Part shown: piece by piece, positions 7,582 through 16,926 of the stretch
Layout of the letters: each line of letters begins with the position of its first letter
Numbering within the stretch: position 1 is the stretch's first letter
Assembly: GCF_000721605.1 (NCBI RefSeq)
Contig: NZ_JOIZ01000005.1
Location: forward strand, 682,001-746,000
DNA length: 64,000 nt
Direction: 5' to 3'
Source of the DNA: Streptomyces sp. NRRL S-37
Lineage (GTDB): Bacteria > Actinomycetota > Actinomycetes > Streptomycetales > Streptomycetaceae
The notes under the pieces: model-generated
What the model was told of the DNA's origin: nothing
The model's input: only the letters and a program-made list of their open reading frames with translations
The model's database searches: none
Made by a program: the position numbers and the translations under genes

Positions 7582-8523
7582 ATGACGCACGCGATGCTCA
7601 AGGGGTCGAACGTCCCTCTCGAGGCCACCACAGTACGTGCCGTACTGCGCTGGTCGCCCGGTCAGGGGGTGCCGGACATCGACGCCTCCGCGCTGCTCCT
7701 CGGCCCCGACGGTCGTGTGCGCTCCGACGAGGACTTCGTCTTCTACAACCAGCCGCGGCACCCTGCCGGGCAGGTGTGGCGGCTCGGCAAGAAGCGCGTC
7801 GCCGAGGGCCTGACCGACACGATCCAGACGGACCTCGCCGGTGTCGAGTCCGGTGTCGGCCGGATTCTGCTCGTCGCGTCGGCGGACGGCGTCGCCTTCG
7901 ACCGCGTACGGGACCTGCGCATCCTGCTGTACGACGCGCAGGCCGCCGACGGGGACGCGCTGGCGTATTTCGACATCAAGCCGGAGACCGGCGAGGAGAC
8001 CGCGCTGATCTGCGGTGAGCTGTACCGGCGCGGTGAGGGCTGGAAGTTCCGGGCGCTCGGCGAGGGCTATTCGAACGGCCTGAAGGGGCTGGCGACCGAC
8101 TTCGGCATCTCGGTGGACGAGTCGGAGGCCGCGCAGGAGCCCGATTCCTCCGACGTCACCCAGCTTCCGCCCCCGACGGCGCACGTACCGGCCTCCGACC
8201 GGACCTCCTCCGAGGCGCTGACGCAGCCCCAGGCCCCGCTCGTCCCGTCGGCGCCCGAGGTGTCCCGGCCGCTGCCGCCCGAGCAGCCGGCGGGGGTGCC
8301 CGCGCAGCCCGCGTACGGCTATCCGCCGCAGCAGCCCGCGGCCACGCAGCCGGCCTACGGCTATCCCCAGCCGACCAGTCAGCCCGCCTACGGATACCCA
8401 CCGGCGCCCGCCACGGCCGCCGCGGGGGCACCGGGCGGGTACGGTTTCCCGCCGCCGGCCGCCGTCTCCCCCGACCCGGACTTCCGGCTTCCGCCGCAGG
8501 GGCCGCAGTTCATCGGACGCTGA
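7582..8523 (+). CDS. TerD-family protein with Pro/Tyr-rich C-terminal tail
   Basis: The protein has 313 aa. Residues 1-185 form a TerD domain ([46 protein letters not shown]). TerD domains bind calcium and take part in tellurite, phage and oxidative-stress responses. Part of the usual calcium site seen in the two downstream TerD proteins, [12 protein letters not shown], is replaced by [12 protein letters not shown], so metal binding may be altered. The tail is low-complexity and carries three QPAYGYP-like repeats, probably disordered. The gene is divergent from the HpcH operon across a 181-bp gap. The start at 7582 follows GGCAGG. Confidence 0.85.
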   Translation: MTHAMLKGSNVPLEATTVRAVLRWSPGQGVPDIDASALLLGPDGRVRSDEDFVFYNQPRHPAGQVWRLGKKRVAEGLTDTIQTDLAGVESGVGRILLVASADGVAFDRVRDLRILLYDAQAADGDALAYFDIKPETGEETALICGELYRRGEGWKFRALGEGYSNGLKGLATDFGISVDESEAAQEPDSSDVTQLPPPTAHVPASDRTSSEALTQPQAPLVPSAPEVSRPLPPEQPAGVPAQPAYGYPPQQPAATQPAYGYPQPTSQPAYGYPPAPATAAAGAPGGYGFPPPAAVSPDPDFRLPPQGPQFIGR

Positions 8524-8552
8524 CCGGCCGGTACCCGCGCGGTCAGGGGCTC

Positions 8553-9290
8553 CTAGTGGCCGGCCTTCGTCTTGAAGCCCCTTCCCCACTGGAGCCCCCA
8601 CCCGTACAGCCGGTCCAGCTCCGCCTGGAATCCGTACACGAACTTCACCTCGCGGCGGACGAGGATCTCGTTCTTGACGTTCTCGATCATCACCACCGCG
8701 CAGGAGCGGGCCTGGGGGTGGCGTTCGTCGAGGCCGATCTCGATCCGCGGTCCGCTGCTGGGGTAGAGCGTGACCATGGCGTGCGTGCGGTCGAACGCGG
8801 GCGTCTGGTCGTAGATGTAGGCGAAGACCAGCAGGCGCTTGATGTTCTCGCGGTGGTCCAGGTTGACGTACATGGTCTCGCCCGAGCCGGACCCGAACCG
8901 GTCGTCGCCGCTGAGCTTGACGTACGGCGCGGCGTTGACGTCGCCGAGGAGGCCGCCGAGGGGCTGGACCACGCCCTTGGTGCCGTCCTGGAGCTCGTAC
9001 AGGCACCCCAGGTCGAGGTCGACGTTGACCATGGACTGGCTGTGGCCGACGACCTCCGGCGGTTTGAGCGCCTTGAGGGGGTGGCGCAGCAGGCTCTCCC
9101 GCTGGGAGCCGCCGAAGTCGGAGGTCCGCATCCGCCAGCTCAGGTTGATCCGCAGATGGCCGGTGGCCGCGCCCTGTTTGGTCAGGGACACCTGACCGTG
9201 CCGTTTGGTCAGCTCGATGGCGTTGCTGGCCGCGCTGCCCGAGTCGAAGGCGCTCTCACGTCCGCGCCACAGTCCGTCCAGGAAACCCAT
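8553..9290 (-). CDS. TerA-like tellurium-resistance protein
   Basis: This protein of 245 aa belongs to the TerD superfamily and most resembles the C-terminal domain of TerA. Visible elements are DLDLGCLYELQDGTKGVVQ near residue 90, LSGDDRFGSGSGETMYVN with acidic residues in metal-binding positions, and KRLLVFAYIYDQTPAF. It has no signal peptide and is probably cytoplasmic or peripheral on the membrane. It converges on the preceding TerD gene with only 29 bases between stops, and lies downstream of the DUF475 gene behind a strong hairpin, so it may be transcribed separately. Confidence 0.8.
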   Translation of the reverse strand: MGFLDGLWRGRESAFDSGSAASNAIELTKRHGQVSLTKQGAATGHLRINLSWRMRTSDFGGSQRESLLRHPLKALKPPEVVGHSQSMVNVDLDLGCLYELQDGTKGVVQPLGGLLGDVNAAPYVKLSGDDRFGSGSGETMYVNLDHRENIKRLLVFAYIYDQTPAFDRTHAMVTLYPSSGPRIEIGLDERHPQARSCAVVMIENVKNEILVRREVKFVYGFQAELDRLYGWGLQWGRGFKTKAGH

Positions 9291-9347
9291 TCCCGCCCCA
9301 AGTCCAGTCGCCGAGCCCCGCTCGGGCCGCCGGACCTCCCGGACGGC

Positions 9348-9392
9348 CGACGGGGCGGCCCCGAGGAGTGGTCCTCGGTGGCCGCCCCGTCG
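9348..9392. terminator. Strong hairpin after the DUF475 gene
   Basis: A 20-bp stem, CGACGGGGCGGCC followed by a CCGAGGA arm, pairs across a GTGG loop with one C/T mismatch. It lies 25 bases past the stop of the DUF475 gene and 58 bases before the start of the TerA-like gene, on the minus strand. Confidence 0.75.
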
Positions 9393-9417
9393 AGAGCGTT
9401 CCTCACCCGGAGGGCTG

Positions 9418-10557
9418 TCACACCCCGGAGGTGACCTCAGTCTTGTCTCCGGCGTTCCCCTCGGCTTCCGCGAGCCGCTTGTTGCGGCGTACGGAGGACC
9501 AGAAGGAGGCGCCGATCAGGACGACGCCGACGAGGCCGGTGATGATCTCGTTGATCTCGTACTGGATGGTGACGAGCAGGATCAGCGCCAGGGCGCCGAT
9601 GGCGTAGTGCGCGCCGTGCTCCAGGTAGACGTAGTCGTCGAGGGTGCCCTGGCGGACCAGGTAGACCGTGAGCGAACGGACGTACATGGCGCCGATGCCC
9701 AGGCCGAGGGCCATCAGGACGATGTCGTTGGTGATGGCGAAGGCGCCGATCACGCCGTCGAAGGAGAAGGAGGCGTCCAGCACCTCCAGGTAGAGGAACA
9801 TGAAGAACGCGGCCTTGCCGGCCATGGCCACCACCGTGCGGGGCTTGCCCTCCCGTACGGCCTTCTCCTCCTCCTCGTGCTCCTGCTCCTCCTCCTCTTC
9901 GAGCTTGTCCTCGAAGTAGCCGGAGAGACCGCCCACGATCATGTAGGTGATCAGGCCCGCGATGCCGGCGAGCAGGACCGTCTCCGCCTTGTCCACATGG
10001 GCGCCGCCGTGCTGGTGGGCCTGGGTGGCGAAGGTGACCGCGGAGATCAGCAGGACGATCAGGGCGATGCAGACCGACAGCATGTCGACCTTGCCCAGCT
10101 TGGCCAGCGGGCGCTCCAGCCAGGCCAGCCACTTGATGTCCCGGTCCTCGAAGATGAAGTCCAGGAAGATCATCAGCAGGAACATGCCACCGAACGCGGC
10201 GATCGCCGGGTGGGCGTCGGTGACGAGTTCCTGGTAACGGTCCTTGTCGCTGAGCGCGAGGTCGACCGCCTCGATCGGGCCGAGCTGGGCGCTGATGGCG
10301 ACGATCACGACGGGGAAGACCAGCCGCATGCCGAAGACGGCGATCAGAATGCCCACGGTGAGGAAGATCTTCTGCCAGAAGGCATTCATCTTCTTCAGGA
10401 TGCCGGCGTTGACCACCGCGTTGTCGAAGGACAGCGAGATCTCGAGGATCGAGAGGATCGCCACGATTCCGAAGGCGGTCCACCCCCCGAAGAGGATCGC
10501 TGCGACCAGGCCGAGCGCGGTGACCGCGAACGACCAGCCGAAGGTTTTCAGAACCAC
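9418..10557 (-). CDS. DUF475/TerC-like integral membrane protein
   Basis: The protein has 379 aa and about nine membrane segments. TerC-family signatures are present twice: EISLSFDNAVVNAGIL near residue 40 and LDASFSFDGVIGAFAI near 255, each with conserved acidic residues within the membrane. TerC-like proteins act in metal efflux or metalation of exported proteins and interact with TerD-type proteins. A cytoplasmic loop near residues 215-235 is almost solid Glu (EDKLEEEEEQEHEEEEK), a possible cation-binding surface. The start is GTG at 10557. The gene follows a TerD gene by 49 bp, probably in one transcript. Confidence 0.88.
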   Translation of the reverse strand: MVLKTFGWSFAVTALGLVAAILFGGWTAFGIVAILSILEISLSFDNAVVNAGILKKMNAFWQKIFLTVGILIAVFGMRLVFPVVIVAISAQLGPIEAVDLALSDKDRYQELVTDAHPAIAAFGGMFLLMIFLDFIFEDRDIKWLAWLERPLAKLGKVDMLSVCIALIVLLISAVTFATQAHQHGGAHVDKAETVLLAGIAGLITYMIVGGLSGYFEDKLEEEEEQEHEEEEKAVREGKPRTVVAMAGKAAFFMFLYLEVLDASFSFDGVIGAFAITNDIVLMALGLGIGAMYVRSLTVYLVRQGTLDDYVYLEHGAHYAIGALALILLVTIQYEINEIITGLVGVVLIGASFWSSVRRNKRLAEAEGNAGDKTEVTSGV

Positions 10558-10606
10558 TGGCTACCCCAGGTGTGTTAACGGGTCTCCCCCGCTGCCGTGA
10601 TCGGCT

Positions 10607-11182
10607 TTACGAAACGTTGACTCCGAAGTCTAGAGCGATGCCCCGCAACCCCGACGCGTACCCCTGTCCCACCGCACGGAACTTCCACTCGCCCTGATAG
10701 CGGTAGAGCTCGCCGAAGATCATCGCGGTTTCGGTGGATGCGTCCTCGCTCAGGTCGTAACGGGCGAGTTCCTGGCCGTCCGCCTGGTTCACCACGCGGA
10801 TGAAGGCATTGCTGACCTGGCCGAAGGTCTGGCCGCGCTCGTCGGCCAGGTGGATGGAGACCGGAAAGACGATCTTGTCGCACTGAGCCGGCACCTTGGG
10901 GAGGTCGACCAGCAGGGACTCGTCGTCCCCCTCGCCCTCACCGGTCAGGTTGTCACCGGTGTGCTCCACCGAGCCGTCCGGGCTCTTGAGCTGGTTGTAG
11001 AAGACGAACCACTCGTCCCCCATGACCCGGCCGCCGCTGCACATCAGCGCGCTGGCGTCGAGGTCGAAGTCGGCTCCGGTGGTGGAGCGCGCGTCCCAGC
11101 CGAGCCCGATCATGACCTGCGTGAGGTTGGGTGCGGCCTTGGACAGGGAGACGTTGCCCCCTTTGGCAAGCGTGACGCCCAT
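10607..11182 (-). CDS. terD: TerD-family calcium-binding stress protein
   Basis: This is a canonical 191-aa TerD protein. The start [18 protein letters not shown], the DFDLDASAL motif near residue 38 and [18 protein letters not shown] with multiple Asp/Glu ligands are all intact. [20 protein letters not shown] marks the C-terminal part. Family members bind two calcium ions. The ATG at 11182 has GGGGAGGG 11 bases upstream. It is a close paralogue of the gene at 11319-11894, separated from it by a perfect hairpin, which suggests partial transcriptional uncoupling. Confidence 0.92.
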   Translation of the reverse strand: MGVTLAKGGNVSLSKAAPNLTQVMIGLGWDARSTTGADFDLDASALMCSGGRVMGDEWFVFYNQLKSPDGSVEHTGDNLTGEGEGDDESLLVDLPKVPAQCDKIVFPVSIHLADERGQTFGQVSNAFIRVVNQADGQELARYDLSEDASTETAMIFGELYRYQGEWKFRAVGQGYASGLRGIALDFGVNVS

Positions 11183-11230
11183 GATGCTGGTCCCTCCCCG
11201 GGTGGTGATGTTTCTCAGGTGGTCCTGCGC

Positions 11231-11265
11231 GTCCGGCGCCGCACGTAAACCGTGCGGCGCCGGAC
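11231..11265. terminator. Hairpin between the two tandem terD genes
   Basis: A perfect 14-bp stem (GTCCGGCGCCGCAC and its complement) encloses a 7-nt loop. It lies 53 bases past the stop of the upstream terD gene on the minus strand. It could terminate or attenuate transcription into the second terD gene and the DUF475 gene. Confidence 0.7.
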
Positions 11266-11318
11266 GGTGCGGCCGCGGAAGGCGGCCGGGGTCGGGCGTG
11301 GCCGCCCCACGGTGCCTC

Positions 11319-11894
11319 TCAGACGTTCACGCCGAAGTCCTGCGCGATGCCGCGCAGACCCGAGGCGTAGCCCTGGCCGATGGCGCGGAACTTCCACTCC
11401 GCGCCGTGCCGGTACAGCTCACCGAAGACCATGGCGGTCTCGGTGGAGGCGTCCTCGCTCAGGTCGTAGCGGGCGATCTCGGCCTCGCCGGCCTGGTTGA
11501 CGACGCGGATGAACGCGTTGCGCACCTGGCCGAAGGACTGCTGGCGGTTCTCGGCGTCGTAGATGGAGACCGGGAAGACGATCTTCTCGATGTCGGCGGG
11601 GACCCCGGCGAGGTTGATCTTGATCTGCTCGTCGTCGCCCTCGCCCTCACCGGTCAGGTTGTCACCGGTGTGCTCGACCGAGCCGTCCGGGCTCTTGAGG
11701 TTGTTGAAGAAGATGAAGTGCGCGTCACTGGCGACCTTGCCGCTGCTGTTCAGCAGCAGGGCGCTGGCGTCGAGGTCGAAGTCGGTACCGGTCGTGGTGC
11801 GGATGTCCCACCCCAGACCGACGATGACCGCGGTCAGGCCCGGCGCCTCCTTGGTCAGCGATACGTTGCCGCCCTTGCTGAGGCTGACTCCCAC
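11319..11894 (-). CDS. terD: TerD-family calcium-binding stress protein (upstream paralogue)
   Basis: This is the second canonical TerD of 191 aa, highly similar along its length to the product of 10607-11182. It carries [47 protein letters not shown] and [18 protein letters not shown]. All calcium-site acidic residues are kept. The GTG start at 11894 is preceded by GGAGG at ideal spacing. The 161-bp gap upstream contains a TAGGAT hexamer that could be the -10 of this transcript. The pair most likely arose by tandem duplication. Confidence 0.92.
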   Translation of the reverse strand: MGVSLSKGGNVSLTKEAPGLTAVIVGLGWDIRTTTGTDFDLDASALLLNSSGKVASDAHFIFFNNLKSPDGSVEHTGDNLTGEGEGDDEQIKINLAGVPADIEKIVFPVSIYDAENRQQSFGQVRNAFIRVVNQAGEAEIARYDLSEDASTETAMVFGELYRHGAEWKFRAIGQGYASGLRGIAQDFGVNV

Positions 11895-12055
11895 GAGTCC
11901 TCCATTGGTGTCCTGGGGCGGGGTGCCCCGTAGTGCGTCGGATGTCGGATCAACGAGTCGATCCTAGTGACGGGTTCCCGGCCACCGCAGGCCCGGCGGC
12001 CGAGGAATCCCAGGGTGTCGGCCCGGATCCACGGGTGTCGAGCGCTTCGACGTGA

Positions 12056-12514
12056 CTACAGGGCGTCGAGCGCCTTGACGTACTCGTTCAGGTCACGGGC
12101 GTCCGGCAGGGCGTTGACGACGGTCCAGCGCACGACGCCCTCCTTGTCGACGATGAACGTCCCGCGCACCGCGCACCCCTTGTCCTCGTCGAAGACGCCG
12201 TACGCGCGCGAGACCTCGCCGTGCGGCCAGAAGTCGCTGAGCAGGGGGTACTCCAGGCCCTCCTGCTCGGCGAAGACGCGCAGGGTGTGGATGGAGTCGT
12301 TGGAGACGGCGAGTACCTGGGTGTCGCGGTCGGAGAACTGCGGCAGCCGGTCGCGGACCTCGCACAGCTCGCCGGTGCACACGCCGGTGAAGGCGAACGG
12401 GTAGAAGAGCACCACCACGTTCTTCCGCCCGCGGAAGTCGGACAGCCTCACGGTCGCCCCGTGGTTGTCCTTGAGTTCGAAGTCGGGGGCCTTGTCGCCG
12501 ACCTGGATCGCCAT
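12056..12514 (-). CDS. AhpE-like peroxiredoxin
   Basis: This is a thiol peroxidase of 152 aa that reduces hydrogen peroxide, organic peroxides or peroxynitrite. The peroxidatic site is T43-G-V-C46 within [14 protein letters not shown] second Cys at position 51, five residues on, is absent from the mycobacterial AhpE sequence I remember, and may be a resolving or regulatory thiol. The start at 12514 ([14 protein letters not shown]) fits the family. An in-frame Met further upstream adds unconserved residues. It is downstream of a DUF3052 gene in the same direction, 108 bp apart, and next to the Ter stress block. Confidence 0.92.
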   Translation of the reverse strand: MAIQVGDKAPDFELKDNHGATVRLSDFRGRKNVVVLFYPFAFTGVCTGELCEVRDRLPQFSDRDTQVLAVSNDSIHTLRVFAEQEGLEYPLLSDFWPHGEVSRAYGVFDEDKGCAVRGTFIVDKEGVVRWTVVNALPDARDLNEYVKALDAL

Positions 12515-12622
12515 CGTCGTGTCCGTCCCTTCGGGGTGGTTCGCTCCGGCCACCCTACGCAGGGAGCACGACAGGCCGACGGACGGGCCGACGCGTGACG
12601 CGACCGGCCCGTCCGGGGTGGT

Positions 12623-13060
12623 TCACCGCTTGGACTTGGCCGCCTTCGGCGTCGCCAGCCGGCTGCCGCTCCAGTCCTTGCCCACACTGACGCTCTTGGC
12701 CGCCGTCAGGCCCGCCGTGGTGGCGGCCTCCGAGATGTCGCTCGGCTCCACATAGCCCGAACGGCCCGTCTTCGGCGTGAGGAGCAGGATCGCACCGCCC
12801 TCTTCGATGTACGTGGTGGCATCCACCAGCGCATCCGTCAGGTCGCCGTCGTCGTCGCGGAACCACAGCACAACGGCGTCAGCCACGTCGTCGTAGTCCT
12901 CATCGACAAGGTCGCTCTCGATGACGCCCTCGATGGCCTCGCGGAGCTCCTGGTCGACGTCGTCGTCGTAGCCGATCTCCTGGACCACCTGCCCGGGCTG
13001 GAACCCCAGCCTGGCGGCAGGGTTCGTCCGCTCCTCCGCGTGGTCCGCGGTCGCGCTCAC
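12623..13060 (-). CDS. DUF3052 family protein
   Basis: This is a conserved actinobacterial protein of unknown function, 145 aa and strongly acidic in the middle (EIGYDDDVDQELREAIEG, WFRDDDGDLTDALVD), with a basic Lys-rich end. The true start is GTG at 13060: AGGAGG lies 7 bases upstream, and longer frames would place this ribosome site inside the gene. There is no signal peptide or membrane span, so it is cytoplasmic. It is divergent from the pyruvate dehydrogenase gene across about 400 bp. I cannot assign a function. Confidence 0.88.
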   Translation of the reverse strand: MSATADHAEERTNPAARLGFQPGQVVQEIGYDDDVDQELREAIEGVIESDLVDEDYDDVADAVVLWFRDDDGDLTDALVDATTYIEEGGAILLLTPKTGRSGYVEPSDISEAATTAGLTAAKSVSVGKDWSGSRLATPKAAKSKR

Positions 13061-13466
13061 GGGTTGCCTCCTGATCATGTCTTGGGAATAACTCAGCCAC
13101 GCGCGTGCGCGAAGCATTGGCCGTAGTCCACACGGGCGGGACGGATCGCGCAAGTACCCGGCCGTGCAGACCGCCGAAACGGTGACGATCCTGGCCGGGT
13201 CACCGCAACTCCAGGCACACCATCATGGCCTGAAGTGACGCACACCACACCTTTGTGCCCCGTTTGGCCCTTTGGGAACCGTCTACGTGTACGAAGACTC
13301 GAATGGACGAGCCCCATGGACACCGTACTGGTACCGACCCCGGATTACCTCCCGGTAGAGATGACGCCGACGGCCCCGAGGTGGACCATGGGGAGCGGCG
13401 CAATCCGGGCCGTACCGGCGAAAAACAGCGGCCCGTCTCCCGGCCCTCTGACAGGTAAGGAACAGC
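13061..13466. promoter_or_regulatory. Divergent intergenic region between DUF3052 and aceE
   Basis: This 406-bp gap must hold the promoters of both flanking genes. I found no convincing -35/-10 pair or strong palindrome. Short open frames on the plus strand (for example from an ATG at 13319) have no convincing ribosome site and run into the aceE coding sequence, so I do not call a gene. Confidence 0.4.
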
Positions 13467-16214
13467 GTGGCTTCCGCATCCGATCGCAACCCGATCATCA
13501 TTGGCGGCCTTCCGAGTCAGGTTCCTGACTTCGACCCCGAGGAAACCCAGGAGTGGCTCGACTCCCTCGACGCCGCGGTCGACGAGCGCGGCCGGGAGCG
13601 GGCCCGCTACCTGATGCTGCGACTGATCGAACGTGCCCGCGCCAAGCGCGTGGCCGTGCCCGAGATGCGCAGCACGGACTACGTCAACACGATCCCGACC
13701 CGCGCCGAGCCGTTCTTCCCGGGCAACGAGGAGATCGAGCGCAAGATCCTCAACGCCACCCGCTGGAACGCCGCGGTGATGGTCTCCCGCGCGCAGCGGC
13801 CGGGCATCGGGGTCGGCGGCCACATCGCCACCTTCGCGTCCTCCGCGTCGCTGTACGACGTGGGCTTCAACCACTTCTTCCGCGGCAAGGACGAGGGCGA
13901 CGGCGGCGACCAGGTCTTCTTCCAGGGGCACGCCTCCCCCGGCATCTACGCCCGCGCGTACCTGCTGGACCGGCTGAGCGAGCGGCACCTGGACGGCTTC
14001 CGCCAGGAGAAGTCGAAGGCCCCGTACACCCTGTCGTCGTATCCGCACCCGCGGCTGATGCCGGACTTCTGGGAGTTCCCGACCGTGTCGATGGGGCTCG
14101 GCCCGATCGGCGCGATCTACCAGGCGCGGATGAACCGCTACATGCACGCGCGCGGTATCGCGGACACCTCGCGCTCGCGCGTGTGGGCGTTCCTCGGCGA
14201 CGGCGAGATGGACGAGCCGGAGTCGCTGGGCCAGCTCACCCTCGCCGCGCGGGAGGGCCTGGACAACCTGACCTTCGTCGTCAACTGCAACCTGCAGCGG
14301 CTCGACGGCCCGGTGCGCGGCAACGGGAAGATCATCCAGGAGCTGGAGTCGGTCTTCCGGGGCGCCGGCTGGAACGTGATCAAGCTGATCTGGGACCGCA
14401 CCTGGGACCCGCTGCTCGCGCAGGACCGCGACGGCGTGCTGGTCAACAAGATGAACACCACGCCGGACGGGCAGTTCCAGACGTACGCCACCGAGTCGGG
14501 CGCGTACATCCGCGACCACTTCTTCGGCGACGACCACCGGCTGCGCGCGATGGTCGAGGGCATGACCGACGACCAGATCCTGCACCTGGGGCGCGGCGGT
14601 CACGACCACCGCAAGATCTACGCGGCGTACAAGGCGGCGGCCGAGCACAAGGGCCAGCCGACGGTGATCCTGGCGAAGACGGTCAAGGGCTGGACGCTGG
14701 GCCCGAACTTCGAGGGCCGCAACGCCACGCACCAGATGAAGAAGCTGACGGTCGACGACCTCAAGCACTTCCGGGACCGGCTGCACCTGCCGATCTCCGA
14801 CAAGGACCTCGAGTCCGGTCTGCCGCCCTACTACCACCCGGGGCCGGACACGGAGGAGATGCAGTACATGCACGATCGCCGCAGGTCGCTCGGCGGGTAC
14901 GTGCCGACGCGGGTGGTGCGGTCGAAGCCGCTGCGGCTGCCCGAGGAAAAGACGTACGCGACCGTGAAGAAGGGCTCGGGCCAGCAGTCCATCGCGACGA
15001 CCATGGCCTTCGTCCGTCTCCTCAAGGACCTCATGCGGGACAAGGAGATCGGCAAGCGGTTCGTACTGATCGCGCCGGACGAGTACCGCACGTTCGGCAT
15101 GGACTCGTTCTTCCCGAGCGCGAAGATCTACAACCCGCTCGGCCAGCAGTACGAGTCGGTGGACCGGGAGCTGCTGCTCGCCTACAAGGAGGCGCCGAAC
15201 GGGCAGATGCTGCACGACGGCATCTCCGAGGCCGGCTGCACGGCCTCGCTGATCGCGGCGGGATCGGCGTACGCCACGCACGGCGAGCCGCTGATCCCGG
15301 TGTACGTCTTCTACTCGATGTTCGGTTTCCAGCGCACCGGTGACCAGTTCTGGCAGATGGCCGACCAGATGGCGCGCGGTTTCGTCCTGGGCGCGACCGC
15401 GGGGCGTACGACGCTGACCGGTGAGGGGCTCCAGCACGCGGACGGCCACTCGCAGCTGCTGGCCTCCACGAACCCGGCGTGCGTCGCGTACGACCCGGCG
15501 TTCGGGTTCGAGATCGCGCACATCGTGCGGGACGGGCTGCGCCGGATGTACGGCTCCGACGAGGAGCACCCGCACGGCGAGGACGTCTTCTACTACCTGA
15601 CCGTCTACAACGAGCCGATCCAGCACCCCGCCGAGCCCGAGAACGTCGACGCGGAGGGCATCGTCAAGGGCCTCTACCGCTTCAGCGAGGGCACGGCGGG
15701 CTCGCTCCCGGCGCAGATCCTGGCGTCCGGGGTCGCGCTGCCGTGGGCGATCGAGGCGCAGCGGATCCTCGCCGAGGAGTGGGACGTCAGGGCGGACGTC
15801 TGGTCGGCGACCTCCTGGAACGAGCTGCGGCGCGAGGCGGTGGACTGCGAGCGGCACAACCTGCTGCACCCGGAGGAGGAGCAGCGCACCCCGTACGTGA
15901 CGCGGAAGCTCGCGGCGGCGCGGGGGCCGGTGGTGGCGGTGTCCGACTGGATGCGGTCGGTGCCGGACCAGATCGCGCGGTGGGTGCCGGGGACGTACCA
16001 GTCGCTGGGCGCGGACGGGTTCGGGTTCGCGGACACGCGGGGGGCGGCGCGGCGGTTCTTCCACATCGACGCGCAGTCGATCGTGGTGGCGGTGCTGACG
16101 GAGCTGGCGCGGGAGGGGCACGTGGACCGGTCGGTGCTGAAGCAGGCGATCGACCGGTACCAGTTGCTGGACGTGGCCGCGGCCGACCCCGGGGTGGCGG
16201 GAGGCGACGCGTAG
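13467..16214 (+). CDS. aceE: Pyruvate dehydrogenase E1 component, homodimeric type
   Basis: This thiamine-diphosphate enzyme decarboxylates pyruvate and transfers the acetyl group to the lipoyl domain of E2. It has 915 aa, the usual length for the alpha2 E1 type. Parts visible are RTEPFFPG-like ([14 protein letters not shown]), the DP-binding [14 protein letters not shown], then [17 protein letters not shown] about 30 residues later. A transketolase-like C-terminal half contains [13 protein letters not shown] and [11 protein letters not shown]. The start GTG at 13467 is preceded by AGGTAAGG. E2 and E3 genes are not in the window. A perfect hairpin terminator follows 180 bases downstream. Confidence 0.96.
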   Translation: MASASDRNPIIIGGLPSQVPDFDPEETQEWLDSLDAAVDERGRERARYLMLRLIERARAKRVAVPEMRSTDYVNTIPTRAEPFFPGNEEIERKILNATRWNAAVMVSRAQRPGIGVGGHIATFASSASLYDVGFNHFFRGKDEGDGGDQVFFQGHASPGIYARAYLLDRLSERHLDGFRQEKSKAPYTLSSYPHPRLMPDFWEFPTVSMGLGPIGAIYQARMNRYMHARGIADTSRSRVWAFLGDGEMDEPESLGQLTLAAREGLDNLTFVVNCNLQRLDGPVRGNGKIIQELESVFRGAGWNVIKLIWDRTWDPLLAQDRDGVLVNKMNTTPDGQFQTYATESGAYIRDHFFGDDHRLRAMVEGMTDDQILHLGRGGHDHRKIYAAYKAAAEHKGQPTVILAKTVKGWTLGPNFEGRNATHQMKKLTVDDLKHFRDRLHLPISDKDLESGLPPYYHPGPDTEEMQYMHDRRRSLGGYVPTRVVRSKPLRLPEEKTYATVKKGSGQQSIATTMAFVRLLKDLMRDKEIGKRFVLIAPDEYRTFGMDSFFPSAKIYNPLGQQYESVDRELLLAYKEAPNGQMLHDGISEAGCTASLIAAGSAYATHGEPLIPVYVFYSMFGFQRTGDQFWQMADQMARGFVLGATAGRTTLTGEGLQHADGHSQLLASTNPACVAYDPAFGFEIAHIVRDGLRRMYGSDEEHPHGEDVFYYLTVYNEPIQHPAEPENVDAEGIVKGLYRFSEGTAGSLPAQILASGVALPWAIEAQRILAEEWDVRADVWSATSWNELRREAVDCERHNLLHPEEEQRTPYVTRKLAAARGPVVAVSDWMRSVPDQIARWVPGTYQSLGADGFGFADTRGAARRFFHIDAQSIVVAVLTELAREGHVDRSVLKQAIDRYQLLDVAAADPGVAGGDA

Positions 16215-16249
16215 TACCGGGCGGGGCGGGTGGTCGCGCGGCGGCACGG

Positions 16250-16386
16250 TGCCTCCCCTGGAGGGGGTGCCCCCGGCGCCCACCCGTGCCGCCCGGGTGG
16301 GGGTACCTCTCCAGGTCCCTCAGGCACTGGGGGGAGGCCCGACCGCCCGCGGTTCTGTACGTCTCCAGCGGCCCGACCGCCCGCGG
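16250..16386. repeat. Intergenic repeats downstream of aceE
   Basis: The GCCCACCCGTGCCGCCC core at 16278-16294 is shared with the composite repeats at 34373-34582 and 39079-39248. A separate 17-bp exact direct repeat (GGCCCGACCGCCCGCGG) occurs at 16336-16352 and 16370-16386. No coding potential is evident. Confidence 0.6.
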
Positions 16387-16393
16387 CTCCGCG

Positions 16394-16438
16394 CACAGGG
16401 AAAAGCCCCCGGCGTTCCACCGGGGGCTTTTCCCTGTG
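16394..16438. terminator. Perfect 19-bp bidirectional terminator
   Basis: The arms CACAGGGAAAAGCCCCCGG and its exact complement enclose a 7-nt loop. The A4 and T4 runs inside the arms give U-tracts in both directions. It separates aceE from the convergent small membrane-protein gene. Confidence 0.9.
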
Positions 16439-16446
16439 ACGACACG

Positions 16447-16752
16447 TCAGAACACCGGGTAGCCCGACGTGGTCGCTCCGGCCAGGAAGACGACGGCCAG
16501 GAGCGTGTCGATGGCGCCCAGGACGAGGGCGACCAGGGCCGGCACCGAACGGGAACCCGTCCAGCTACGGCCCATGGCCAGCCAGCCGCAGACGATCGCC
16601 ACCGGGCCGAGGATGATCCCCAGCACGAAGAAACCGGCGATCGCGCAGATGGTTCCGATGATCCCGAGCGTCGCGCGATCCGGCCCGGACCGTGACCACG
16701 TCCGGCCACGTGTGCGGGGGTGCCTGCGCGTTCCGTGTCCGAAGCTCGCCAT
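16447..16752 (-). CDS. Small DUF4190-like membrane protein
   Basis: The protein has 101 aa, a basic N-terminus (residues 1-28) and two hydrophobic segments: LGIIGTICAIAGFFVLGIIL and VALVLGAIDTLLAVVFLAG. The pattern G-x-I-x-G-(15)-LGPVAIVCGW resembles DUF4190 proteins. Three start codons (TTG, ATG, ATG at 16758, 16755, 16752) follow GGGAG. The last has the best spacing of 6 and I use it. Function unknown. It may be transcribed on from the MFS gene upstream, although a strong hairpin lies between. Confidence 0.7.
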   Translation of the reverse strand: MASFGHGTRRHPRTRGRTWSRSGPDRATLGIIGTICAIAGFFVLGIILGPVAIVCGWLAMGRSWTGSRSVPALVALVLGAIDTLLAVVFLAGATTSGYPVF

Positions 16753-16831
16753 CATCAACTCCCTGAAGGGTTGGCTGACATGGCGGGTACCCCCGCTCCG
16801 GCGGCGAATTCACGCGGGCCGGCGCCGGAAA

Positions 16832-16877
16832 GCCCGCCGCGGCGCGCCGCCTCCTCCGGCGGCGCGCCGCGGCGGGC
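16832..16877. terminator. Perfect 20-bp GC hairpin downstream of the MFS gene
   Basis: The arms are each 20 bp, GCCCGCCGCGGCGCGCCGCC and its exact complement, with a TCCTCC loop. Flanking bases extend the pairing imperfectly. It lies 50 bp past the stop of the MFS gene on the minus strand and 80 bp before the next gene, and probably ends the MFS transcript. Confidence 0.8.
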
Positions 16878-16926
16878 GCCTTCCGGGCCGGTTCGCCCCG
16901 AGGGGCGGACCCTGCCGTACGGTCCG

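Noticed and set aside
9868..9905. The CTCCTC-rich tract in the DUF475 gene as a microsatellite
   Set aside because: It encodes the Glu-rich loop with mixed GAG/GAA codons and is explained as coding sequence.
12623..13153. A longer DUF3052 reading frame starting near 13153
   Set aside because: AGGAGG lies within that frame, 7 bases before the GTG at 13060, marking the true start.
13235..13528. A short open frame or leader peptide upstream of aceE
   Set aside because: There is no convincing ribosome site, and the frame runs into aceE in another phase without conserved features.
13200..16283. A 1027-codon open frame on the minus strand opposite aceE
   Set aside because: It is antisense to a strongly conserved enzyme. 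Its composition (Arg, His, Val, Gln-rich) is the usual artefact of GC-biased codons read in the wrong frame.
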